Source of the DNA: Megamerina dolium
Taxonomy: Eukaryota; Arthropoda; Insecta; Diptera; Megamerinidae
Length of the DNA: 64,000 nt
Assembly (NCBI GenBank): GCA_963854835.1
Contig: OY978528.1
Location: forward strand, 37,725,757 to 37,789,756
Direction: 5' to 3'
A program made the translations under genes and the position numbers. Below, one piece after another: positions 8,286-16,716 of this stretch (position 1 is the first letter of the stretch; every line of letters begins with the position of its first letter). A model generated the notes under the pieces. The model was not told the origin of the DNA. It worked only from the letters and a program-made list of their open reading frames with translations, and searched no databases.

Positions 8286-10801
8286 AATACCATAAGTCGT
8301 CTCAAGATATGCCACTGCAACGCCAACGGCTTAAGCCAGCACCGTTTGGAGCTAATTCAATTCCTTCCTTGATGATATCTGAGACCCATTTCACTGACAA
8401 AAATTGCTACCGAATATCACATTACAAACTGTATACCACAAATCATTCGCATGGTAAGGCACGCGGAGGAACTGCCATATTGATAAAAAGCATAATAAAG
8501 CATCATGTTCTCGAAGATTTCAGTAGAGTCTACTTGCAAGCAACATCTATACGCCTGGAAGAGTACATCTCTAAGCTAGTAATATCTCCTATATACTGTC
8601 CCCCAAGGTACAGTATTACCGAACAGCAATATACAGAATTTTTCTCAACTCTTCGTAACAAATTCTTGGTTACTGGCGATTTCAACGCCAAACACACTCA
8701 CTGGAGCTCCCGCTTAATAACTCCAAAAGTCAGAACACTATGCTCAATCATTATTATTAAATGGTCAATCGACATATTGACCGACGGACAAGAGGAAGAT
8801 ACCCGATCTCATAGACTTTGGAGTCACCAAAGGTTTGCAGATGGAAAATATCTCCACAGAGTGTAATAATGATCTCTCATCTGATCACTCACCCACGGTA
8901 ATATCTATAAAATCACCAAGCCCCCAAGGTAATTGCGTTAGAAAGAAAATAGACTGGTTGAAATTCAAGAAATATCTAAATTCCCATCTTCCTCTAAGAA
9001 CTGTATTAAGAAATGGACAAGATGTAGACTCAGCACTAGAAAAATTCAACCAGTTGCTCTCATTAGCTCTCAGCTCAGCCACCTGCACAAGGGTATACAA
9101 ACAATCAAACTATAGCCGATACACACCAGCCGACATTGAATTGCTAGTAAGACAGAAAAGAGGACTCCGAAGGCAATGGCAAGAATTCAGATCACCGAAT
9201 CTGAAAACACAGCTACAGCACTGCACTCGAAAGTTGAAGCAAGCCCTAACAAATAAAAACAACAAAGAGTTGGAAGATCACATAGAAAATTAGCACCTGG
9301 CGAAGCGTCAGACTACTTTTTGAGTGACCCATCCGTTTGAGTGACGGTAATTGGGCTAGAAGCAATTATGAGAAGGCTGTGGCTTTTGCAAACCACTTAA
9401 AAAGTGTGTTTACACCCAATCCACCCTCTACACATTCCTCATTACCAAAATTAATTTCTCAACCTTGCTCAATAACGCTCAAAATTAAAAAAAGTACATA
9501 TTCAAAGCAATTTATAAAGATATAAACCCAAAAAATTCACCTGGCCCAGATAAAATTACCGGTAAAATTATAAAAGGGCTACCTCCGGTTTCAGTTATTC
9601 ATCTCATGCACATTTTCAATGCTATCCTTCGTATTAAACACTATCCCAAATGCTGGAAAACTTCCAAAATTATTATGATAGCAAAACCAGGAACCAGGAA
9701 CCAGGTACAGACTTATCAGCCTCCTGCCTCTACTCTCTCAAGTATTCGAAAAGCTACTTGTCATGAATATAACTCCATTTATTAATCTCAATCAACTGAT
9801 TCCCCAACATTAGTTTGGATTTAGAAAATAGCACGGCATAATAGAGCAAGTTCACCGCATTGTAACTCTGATAAGGAACATTTTTGAAGAAAAAAGTATT
9901 GCTTAGCTGTCTTTCTTGATATTACTCAAGCTTTCGATAAAATATGGCACGATGGCCTTATTTACAAATTCAAACTATTACTGCCTGCAAATGTTTCCTC
10001 ATTGCTTACTAGCTATCTCACGAAAATACAATTTCTCGTACATCACAAGGATTACACAACAAATCCATTGGATATTCACGCTGGTGTTCCTTAAGGAAGC
10101 ATTTTGGGCCCCTTACTGTATATCTTATACACTGCAGATATGCCCAACAATAACTATACATTCATATCGACCTTTGTTGATGATACGGCGGCAATATTGT
10201 GCTCTCGCTCATGTCGATTCTATCGAAATCTGGTTAGCAAAATGGCGCATAAAAGTCAATGAATCAAAGAGCGTACACATAATCTTCACACTAAGGCTAG
10301 ATACATGTCCCCCACTTAAAATAAATGGCCATGGTTCCACAATGCTCCTCAATATGGGGTATTTACCTCGACAGAAGGCTGACCAGGAACAATCACATAG
10401 AGGCAAAGAAAACTCAGATTAAGCTTAAAATTAATCAGTTATGGTGGCTGCTACACAAAAGCTCAATACAAGGTCTATTATATAAAGCAATCCTGAAACC
10501 AAACTGGACTTATGGTATTCAGTTATGGGGCACCGTATCTCCCTCAAATATCGAAAAATTGCAGCGAATACAATCCAAGTGCCTGCGAATTATTGTAAAC
10601 GCGCCTTGGTATATGAGGAACGTTAACATCCATCGAGATTTGAATGTACCCACAATTTCTGAGGAAGTTGCAAAGTCCTGCAGAAGCTACATTCAAAAAT
10701 TACACAACCATCCGAATACCCTTGCTAGGCAATTGTTGCTGAGCACAGGCCATCGACGACTAAAAAGAAATGATACACTGAATACGCTGTGTAATTACTA
10801 A
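8286..10801 (+). pseudogene. LINE C ORF2: endonuclease and reverse transcriptase, broken
   Basis: Endonuclease pieces occur at 8309-9293 (ISETHFTDKNCYRI, GDFNAKHTHWSS, DLSSDHSP), RT pieces at 9560-10330 and the C-terminal tail at 10325-10801. A stop or frame change occurs near 8860, 9300, 9530, 9700, 9900 and 10100. The active-site box region around 10170 reads FVDDTAA rather than FADDTA. It is non-functional, and the order is the same as copies B and D. Confidence 0.85.
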
Positions 10802-10928
10802 ACCTCGCGACTCAACAAATTGTGATTGAACAACGGGAATATCACATAATTTTAAGTTAGTTTGTAAGATTTGAATACTTATTGTGAGTTTCTACGAACA
10901 AAAACAAACAAACAAAAAATGTATAAAA

Positions 10929-11720
10929 AATCAAATTTCTTATGGTTAAATGATAATTGCATTTCATAATTTGAATATCTAACTGTATTCAATTTAACTA
11001 CTAAATTTTCTAAATTACAATGATCAAATTTACTATTATCTTTAAAAAAATTTTGATTTCTCAATGTTTGGAATGCTATCGAAAAATATCTTGGTTTAGA
11101 ACTATTCCAAGAATAATTATTTACTGGAGGAAATGCAGTTGTACAACAATATCTCCAATTTCTAAAGTGCATTTTAAAGTTTGTGTTATTTGAAATATTT
11201 TTATTAATCTCGTGGTCAACTTCAATAGGAAATTTAACATGTGGCATTCTCCACATTATTTAATTAATTTTAATAGAAAAGGTATGACCATTTAAACTAT
11301 TATCAACATTTAAGCAATTTGAATCATCATTTTATATAATTAATTCTAATTTTTGATTAATTCTGAAAATAATATTTTTGTAGTCTTCGAAGAATCATAT
11401 TAATATATATAATGGAATACTAACAGAAAAATATAATTTTTTATTAAAAGCGTTACCTTTATTTACAATTTGCACCCAGCATTATTGAATTATTAGAAAA
11501 TGATGCTAATCCTTTAATTGATGTTGTTAAACCAGGATTTTCTATTTGATCAATTTCCATTGTTAATGGAAATTGATCAAATTAATTACCATTGTTAACA
11601 AAGTTAATTAAGATCGGATTAATATTTTCCACAATTTTACCATCTTTATCTTTTGCAGTAATTTGTCCTCTAACAACAAGTAAACTTTTATATGGTAATG
11701 TTTTAATATCTTGATTTTTA
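10929..11720 (-). pseudogene. Maverick major capsid protein, central part
   Basis: Between the solo LTR (ending at 11725) and LINE C (starting at 10919), the minus strand encodes LPYKSLLVVRGQITAKDK near 11695-11640 and WRMPHVKFPIEVDHE near 11254. It then reads MHFRNWRYCC, KPRYFSIAFQTLRNQNF and SKFDHCNLENLVVKLN. These are the conserved central blocks of insect Maverick-type capsid proteins. The stretch 11257-11600 is degraded and carries a foldback (11544-11582). The ORF at 10879-11256 runs a few codons into the LINE. Confidence 0.72.
11544..11582. repeat. 18-bp-arm foldback inside the capsid gene
   Basis: ATTTGATCAATTTCCATT, a 3-base loop (GTT), then AATGGAAATTGATCAAAT: perfect complementarity over 18 bp. 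It sits inside former coding sequence, so it is more likely a local snap-back duplication than a regulatory site. Confidence 0.85.
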
Positions 11721-11724
11721 ATAT

Positions 11725-11985
11725 TGTTACGTTTTTATTCTGTGAGTGTTTAATTCTATTTGAATTACCTTGTTCGATCACTGGATTGATTCTCACTTCT
11801 CAACACTGGCTCTATTTATACTCTGTTGGCAACACCCCAGAATCTTCCTTTATCGAGATTCTTCTCTTTCTTTCTCGTTGGCTTGTTCTGGTTATTACTT
11901 ATTTCTTTTTGTTGACATTCGTTTCGATGCTGCCAATAGTGTCAGTCCAATAGTGATGAGTAACCAACTATCGATATTCGTTACA
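11725..11985 (-). mobile_element. Solo LTR (261 bp) in the capsid gene
   Basis: The segment has TG...CA ends (TGTTAC at 11725, GTTACA at 11980) and a 4-bp ATAT duplication (11721-11724, 11986-11989). Base composition is more GC-rich than the surrounding viral DNA. On the minus strand there is a TATA box (GAGTATAAATAGAGCC, about 11811-11826) and an AATAAA near 11735. These features suit an LTR of a gypsy-type retrotransposon left after LTR-LTR recombination. The family is not identified, and no internal region is present. Confidence 0.72.
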
Positions 11986-11989
11986 ATAT

Positions 11990-12086
11990 TTTTTTCTATT
12001 GGTCTACCATTGTCATTTAAAAGAGTAGAATTGGATGGTAAATGTTCATAAAAATCATAAGATTCTATACCTTTTACTTCCATCAT
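11990..12086 (-). pseudogene. Maverick major capsid protein, N-terminal end
   Basis: The minus frame from ATG 12086 reads ESYDFYEHLPSNSTLLND and then SWLLI where the LTR begins. It has the length, position and flavour of the capsid N-terminus that leads into the first jelly-roll strands at 11695. The three capsid pieces (here, 10929-11720, 7168-7434) sum to about 1.15 kb of coding sequence. Confidence 0.55.
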
Positions 12087-12115
12087 TTATTTAACTAAAA
12101 AATTTACTCACAATT

Positions 12116-12334
12116 TTAACATAATTGAAGTCTTGTCTTTAATTGCTTTAACAAATTATAAAAAAACATAATTATAATAATAATAATTAGTACCATAGAA
12201 ATGTATTCATTTTGCATTATTTTATAAATTCCATTTGAATTAATTAAAGTAATTTTTGATAATTGATCATCATGTTCTCGAAGAAAACCGTTTCCTTCAG
12301 AATTTTTAACACAATTATTTTTATTGTTATTCAT
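12116..12334 (-). CDS. Small single-pass membrane protein of the Maverick (hypothetical)
   Basis: 72 codons from ATG 12334. The N-terminal half is Asn/Lys-rich and polar. A strong hydrophobic helix, SMVLIIIIIIMFFY, lies near residues 46-59, followed by a basic tail. It is 30 bases upstream of the capsid start on the same strand. Small membrane proteins next to capsid genes are common in adintovirus-like elements, but I do not recognise this one specifically. It is intact as an ORF, so either young in decay or simply short. Confidence 0.45.
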   Translation of the reverse strand: MNNNKNNCVKNSEGNGFLREHDDQLSKITLINSNGIYKIMQNEYISMVLIIIIIIMFFYNLLKQLKTRLQLC

Positions 12335-12564
12335 TTAAATGATAACTATTTTTTTCGTATTTTTAAATATTACAAATGATTGTTAATATCATACTTGAAA
12401 CACTTAATTATTCTAATAATAAATTCAGAATGTTTACAATAATTAACAATAATGAAAATAATACATGATTATTGTAATTTGAATTAAATACATCAAACAT
12501 TCTAAATAAATTTATTAAATTAAAAAACTGTTCTAAAATATGATTAGTCATTGTGATAAAACAG

Positions 12565-12619
12565 ATATATATATATAATATATATATATATAATATATAT
12601 ATAATATATAATATATAAT
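12565..12619. repeat. (TA)n-rich microsatellite
   Basis: Interrupted TA repeats with AATA variants in the spacer between minus-strand viral ORFs. Confidence 0.85.
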
Positions 12620-12639
12620 AGGTAGAAATTATAAACTTC

Positions 12640-13020
12640 TATTTAAAAAGATTAATTACCAATATAAGCAATATTTTCAATATTATTTGTATATGGTCCA
12701 TTTCTATTATTAGTTTTTTGAAGTTTTTTATTTGAATCGTTTTGATCCATGATAACATTTTTTTCATCAAATATATTAGATAATTTCTTTTCTCTATATT
12801 TTAAATTAGATGCTTTATCATCTTTTTTTAAGAACTAATTTATTCATTGCATCTTCAAATTTCATATTTCTTGTTATTTCATCAGCTTCTTCTATTTTAG
12901 CTAATTCTTGCCCTTCTCTTATTTTTTCTTATTCTTGTTTATAATTTTTATTTTTAATTTCTGAATTTTCTAATTTATTTTCTAACGCTGTTATATGCAG
13001 CGTTATCTTTTTCCATCCAA
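12640..13020 (-). pseudogene. Maverick coiled-coil protein, degraded
   Basis: The minus strand reads Lys/Glu/Asn-rich segments in changing frames, among them NSEIKNKNYKQE, EGQELAKIEEADEITRNMKF and LKYREKKLSNIFDEKN, ending at a TAA near 12658. Heptad-like charge patterns suggest a coiled coil. There are in-frame stops near 12930 and 12825. No function is recognised. It belongs with the left-arm minus-strand genes. Confidence 0.4.
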
Positions 13021-13086
13021 TATTTAACTTTCCATGTGTCTGATTCAATCTCTTTTTCAGTAAAAATTTCAGCAATATATTTCATT

Positions 13087-13254
13087 ATATTTTAGTCCTC
13101 GGATTGTATTCTGATTTATCTATTGTTTCTAACATAAATTTCAATTTTCTGTTTTTATCGAAATAAATTTCCTTTAAATTTTCGACATTATTTATTAATT
13201 TAACTACCTTTTGGAAAACAATATTTTTATATTTTTTAATTACAGCTTCCATTT
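13087..13254 (-). CDS. Small Lys-rich Maverick ORF (55 codons)
   Basis: ATG at 13254, opening MEAVIKKYKNIVFQKVVKLI, stop TAA near 13087. Charged and helical by composition. It overlaps the next minus-strand ORF, which starts at about 13090 with MKYIAEIFTEKEIESD. Function unknown. It is probably the first gene of the left arm. Confidence 0.35.
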
Positions 13255-13482
13255 AATAGATGAAATATTAATATAACAATAAATTTTATAATTTTTGATA
13301 ATTGTGGAATTTGCGCAATCGTCAGATTTTTATTTTAAATCCCATAAATTCATGTCAATTATTTATATAACATAATACCCATTGAGACTCAGCAAATTTC
13401 ATTGAAACCAAGTGAGACTAAGTAAATTTTCTTATTATAAATAATAAAAGAAATAAGAAAAAATATCACAACGAAACAAAAA

Positions 13483-13568
13483 ATGTTTGCATTACAAAAT
13501 TATGCAAACTCTGAAAATTTTATTATTTGTAGATATAAACATTGGGGTGGATATAAACATATTACATT
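13483..13568 (+). pseudogene. Maverick right-arm hypothetical gene, 5' piece
   Basis: ATG 13483 opens MFALQNYANSENFIICRYKH and runs straight into the MITE at 13569. The continuation is at 14035. I recall similar proteins in insect Mavericks but know no function for them. Confidence 0.45.
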
Positions 13569-14034
13569 AGCCGCATTCTTTTGTAACCGAGTTGCAGAAG
13601 AACACCAACTCGCATTTAATTTCCCTTTTACTTGAATATAATTTCCCTTTAGTTACTTAGCAATGCTGATGTTATATATGGTTGTTCGTGAAATTTATAA
13701 ACGAAATAAAAACACAAAAGAAACAATTTTGCGGAATCTGTGGTAAATATATTCGTTTATTTAAAATAAATTTTTATTTGCACTTGCTTTATTTTGCTTA
13801 TTTTTGTTCATATTTACAGTAATTTGACGTGTTGTTGAAATTTCCCAGTAGTCTATTCACAATAGTGCTTTTTTTTTACTTTCAAACACTATAACTCAGG
13901 TCGATTAAAATATAAGCAACTTCAATTGAACTCGGTTAAAATATACTATGTCGTTTATTTTTGTTGTTGCTTTGCATGCAGTTCTGCAAATAAGTCAGTG
14001 TTCTTTTGCAACTCGCGTGCGAAAGAATGCGGCT
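13569..14034 (+). mobile_element. MITE copy 1 (466 bp) inside a Maverick gene
   Basis: Imperfect terminal inverted repeats of about 45 bp: AGCCGCATTCTTTTGTAACC at the left and the reverse complement of GTGCGAAAGAATGCGGCT at the right. The inner parts hold GAAGAACACCAACTCGC and its counterpart. The same element occurs at 29954-32204, where it is split by another repeat. No ORF is present, so it is non-autonomous. The target-site duplication could not be settled, leaving the superfamily open. Confidence 0.85.
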
Positions 14035-14430
14035 GTTAAAACAATTAAAAGAAAGTTTTTATCGATTTGATCCAAATTCTCCTAATAAAAATTTATTAGG
14101 AGAAAACTATTCAATTTTATTTAGAGGTAAATTACCTATAGCTTTATTTAATCTTCTTTAATCTTTAATCTAATAAAGTAAGAAGTGTTAGTGAAGAACA
14201 CAGAAGTAGTTCTTCACCATTCCTCATAGATGGGTATAATAAAAGTAAATTAAAATTAAAAAATTTGAAAAGAGCTAGAAAAATTAAATATTGATTCAAA
14301 ATTAATCACTGGTGAAAATGGTATAGAACATTACGAAATAAAACAAAAAATAAAGCTTTAATTAATAATTTACAAAATAAAATATCAAGTATAAAAAAAA
14401 GTTGAATCTTAAAAGTTAAAGTATATTAAT
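14035..14430 (+). pseudogene. Maverick right-arm hypothetical gene, 3' piece
   Basis: Plus-strand frames read FYRFDPNSPNKNLLGENYSI, then KLKLKNLKRARK and Lys-rich remnants to about 14430, with stops and frame changes. A small foldback with 11-bp arms, CTCCTAATAAA/TTTATTAGGAG, lies at 14079-14102. Function unknown. Confidence 0.45.
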
Positions 14431-14463
14431 TTAATAAGCAGTCAACTTTTTTAGTTAAATAAA

Positions 14464-14988
14464 TGATATTATAAACAGTTTTATAAATCATCTTCCATTT
14501 GAATTACATAGTCCTGGTTATAATTATTTAGGACCAGATACTAATTTACATTTGAAAAAAGAACAAGGTATTCAACCAATTAATAAATCAGATGAAGCTG
14601 CTAAAGAACACGATATTGCATATTCAAAAAGTAATGATTTAAATAAAAGACATGAAGCTGATGAGATTTTATAAAATAAAGCATGGTCAAGAGTTTTAGC
14701 AAAAGATGCTAGTTTATCAGAAAAAGTAAATCCTTATTTAGCAACAAATGCAATGAAATTTAAGAGGAAAATGAGAATGGGACTTTATAATCAAAATAAT
14801 ATTAATCAAAATGAAAATAATAATGAAATTTCTTTTATTCAAAAATGTGGAAGGTATAATAAACATCCAATATCTCTAAATGAAGATCAACAAAAACAAA
14901 TTCATGATGCAATGAAAAATAAAAGAGATATAACTATAAAATTAGAAGTAATTCAATTACAAAGAACAAAAGAAAGTATAATGAATTA
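14464..14988 (+). pseudogene. Maverick PLA2-domain protein (parvovirus-VP1-like phospholipase), broken
   Basis: The frame reads HSPGYNYLGPDTNLHLKK and DEAAKEHDIAYSKS. This is the calcium-loop and catalytic His-Asp arrangement of the secreted-type phospholipase A2 domains of parvovirus VP1 and of adintovirus capsid-associated proteins. The family's calcium loop is YxGPG, whereas this copy reads YLGPD. A TAA interrupts the frame at about 14672. The rest (14753-14986, opening MKFKRKMRMG) continues in the same gene with a basic tail. In related viruses the enzyme helps breach endosomal membrane. Confidence 0.72.
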
Positions 14989-14989
14989 A

Positions 14990-15345
14990 ACATATTTACC
15001 ACTAACTGAAAAAAAAAATTAAATCCATCAAAAAGAATGCGAACATTAATACTATTTTTATTTTAAAATTATCTAAATCTCAATTGCAAAGTTTTAATAA
15101 TGAAAAGATTGGTGGGTTTTTACCAGCATTATTACCACTTATTCCAGCAATAGGAGCTGTAGTTACTGTTGGTACTTCATTATATAAAGCTTATAGTGAT
15201 AAAAAGACTAATGATAAATTACTAGAAGAAAAAATTCGTCATAATAAAGCATTAGAAGAACAAAATGTAAAAGGTGGTAATGGATTACTTCTTAAAAATC
15301 TGGTAATGGTCTACTACTTAAAAAAAATGATTTTGGATTGATTCC
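14990..15345 (+). pseudogene. Maverick pX/Mu-like membrane-active minor capsid protein
   Basis: A hydrophobic segment, GGFLPALLPLIPAIGAVVTV, is followed by a charged helix reading YKAYSDKKTNDKLLEEKIRH. This combination is found in adenovirus pX/protein-VI-like proteins encoded beside the protease in Polintons and adintoviruses. The upstream part (14993-15080) has stops. The downstream end (GNGLLLKN, then a duplicated GNGLLLK) runs into the protease region. It is probably a core or membrane-lytic virion component. The identification is by pattern and neighbours. Confidence 0.6.
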
Positions 15346-15627
15346 TATTAAACCATTAAGTAATCATGATTAAAAAAAATGCTGGCAAATTCAATATTCC
15401 AAATTTTATAGGTGTTTTTATGAAAGATAGGTCACCAAAAAAGATAAAAGATATAGAATGTGGAATAATAAATTTAGATAATAATGATGGTAATGGTACT
15501 CATTGGGTAGCATATAAAAATACTAATAATTATATTGTATATTATGATTCATTTGCTTTAAATAAATTACCTATATTAGTTGAAGAATATTTTAAAACTG
15601 AAAATACAATTAAAAAGATAAATAATT
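15346..15627 (+). pseudogene. Maverick adenain-like cysteine protease, truncated by a SINE
   Basis: It encodes KFNIPNFIGVFMKD, then GTHWVAYKN (the catalytic His context) and IVYYDSFALNKLP (the Asp/Asn context), as in adenovirus-type Ulp1-like maturation proteases. The expected C-terminal CG nucleophile block is absent because the SINE at 15628 interrupts the gene and nothing recognisable follows. The protease would process virion precursors. Confidence 0.75.
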
Positions 15628-15911
15628 ATGTGATATTTAAAGACCCGAAGGGCTCATTGGCCGAGCTTCTCTTCCATTACTGTTGTGCGCGTTAAATTTT
15701 GGATAGTATTAGAAGGGATCTGTACTTATTTTAGCCGGTTCCGAACGGCAGAACTCTTGTGACATCACTTTTTCTGAGCTTTGTCACAGAGTTCTTTTAG
15801 AATTGCCAATTGCTTGCCGACAGGTGGGTATGAGCCGGGGGATTGAACCACGAACCACGACCTACAGATCAGAAGGCCAACACACTAACCACCAGTAACT
15901 AACGGCACCCA
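15628..15911 (-). mobile_element. tRNA-derived SINE in the Maverick protease gene
   Basis: Minus orientation. The tRNA-like head (15850-15911) has a damaged A box, reading TTAGTTACTGGTGGTTAG. The B-box region has a duplicated GTGGTTC tract (GTCGTGGTTCGTGGTTCAATCC). The body, with CTGTGACAAAGCTCAG, GCCGTTCGGAACCGGCT and GGAAGAGAAGCTCGGCC, is the same as the SINEs at 39433 and 51418. The 3' end at 15628-15650 reaches into what looks like protease reading frame. Confidence 0.85.
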
Positions 15912-15923
15912 CCAGTAAATATA

Positions 15924-16171
15924 ATGAATGTTAATTCAATTAGAATAAAATGTAATATTGCATCTGGTAGTTATGAGAATAATAAACAAATAAATATTAT
16001 TCATAAATTTTTTATAAAATAAATGAGATACCAAGAAATTTAATTTAGTATCCTATAAATACAAATGCAATATAAAATATAAATATTCAAATTGTTGATC
16101 AAGACAATAATTTAATTGAATATAGAAATGGAAAAATTAGTATTAGATTAAACGTTCGTGAAGTGAACTGA
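15924..16171 (+). pseudogene. Maverick minor-capsid-like small protein
   Basis: ATG 15924 gives VNSIRIKCNIASGSYENN, stopping at a TAA near 16020. A second part in a shifted frame reads IQIVDQDNNLIEYRNGKISI and ends near 16171. The terminal strand pattern (DQ-N-LI-FRNG-ISIRL) is what I know from small structural proteins downstream of the protease in insect Mavericks. Which capsid part it corresponds to is uncertain. Confidence 0.5.
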
Positions 16172-16281
16172 TAATCTTATTTGACTTTTGTCAAACGATT
16201 TTCTTCAAAAATATAACTAGTGAAACGATTCGTTATTGGTATCGAAGGAAAAAGATTTAAAAAATAAAGTGAAAAGTTAAA

Positions 16282-16608
16282 ATGGGAGAAGTTCCACAAA
16301 AACAAAGATTGTGTCATCATATAGTTAATGGTGTAAAAATTTTATTAACTCCAATGGATGGTAAAAAAAAATATGCTTTTCATGTTTACAAGAAAAAGAC
16401 ATAAATGAATATAATACAGTTCGACCTGGATATTGTAATGAATGTTTTAAGGAAAAATATAATTATCGTAATAAATTACCATAAAAAAATAAAAGGATTG
16501 TATGTGAGTGTGGTAAAGAAATTCTTCAGAGACACAAAAAGCGACATCTTAATAGCATAACTCATGAAATTAAGGAAAATATTGAAAATTTATCAATAAA
16601 TGTGTAAA
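16282..16608 (+). pseudogene. Maverick zinc-finger protein, frameshifted
   Basis: ATG 16282 (MGEVPQKQRLCHHIVNGVKI) enters a stop near 16404. Overlapping frames continue with GYCNECFKEKYNYRN and CECGKEILQRHKKRHLNSIT. The paired Cys followed by spaced His residues looks like a zinc-binding finger or ribbon. It is likely a DNA- or RNA-binding regulatory product, but the function is unknown. Confidence 0.5.
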
Positions 16609-16716
16609 TATTTTTTTAAACTTTAAGCATTATAAATCAACACATTCAAGTATTTAAATAAAGTATGAGGAGAACGAAATTAATGAAGAAATTTTTTCTA
16701 TAATAAATAAAGAAAA

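Larger units (their letters stand above)
7444..10919 (+). mobile_element. Jockey-clade LINE copy C, inserted in the Maverick capsid gene
   Basis: The target-site duplication TGTATAAAA occurs at 7435-7443 and 10920-10928. The plus-strand element begins with a perfect 32-bp palindrome (7446-7477), then ORF1 and ORF2. It ends with an A-rich tail (AACAAAAACAAACAAACAAA) differing from the plain poly(A) of the other copies. It is nearly full length but has deletions and frameshifts: ORF1's zinc knuckles are largely deleted near 8055, and ORF2 breaks near 8750, 9295, 9525, 9700 and 9900. Confidence 0.93.

Noticed and set aside
14079..14102. Foldback CTCCTAATAAA/TTTATTAGGAG as a transcription terminator
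   Set aside because: It lies inside the reading frame of the Maverick hypothetical gene, so coincidence or local duplication is more likely.
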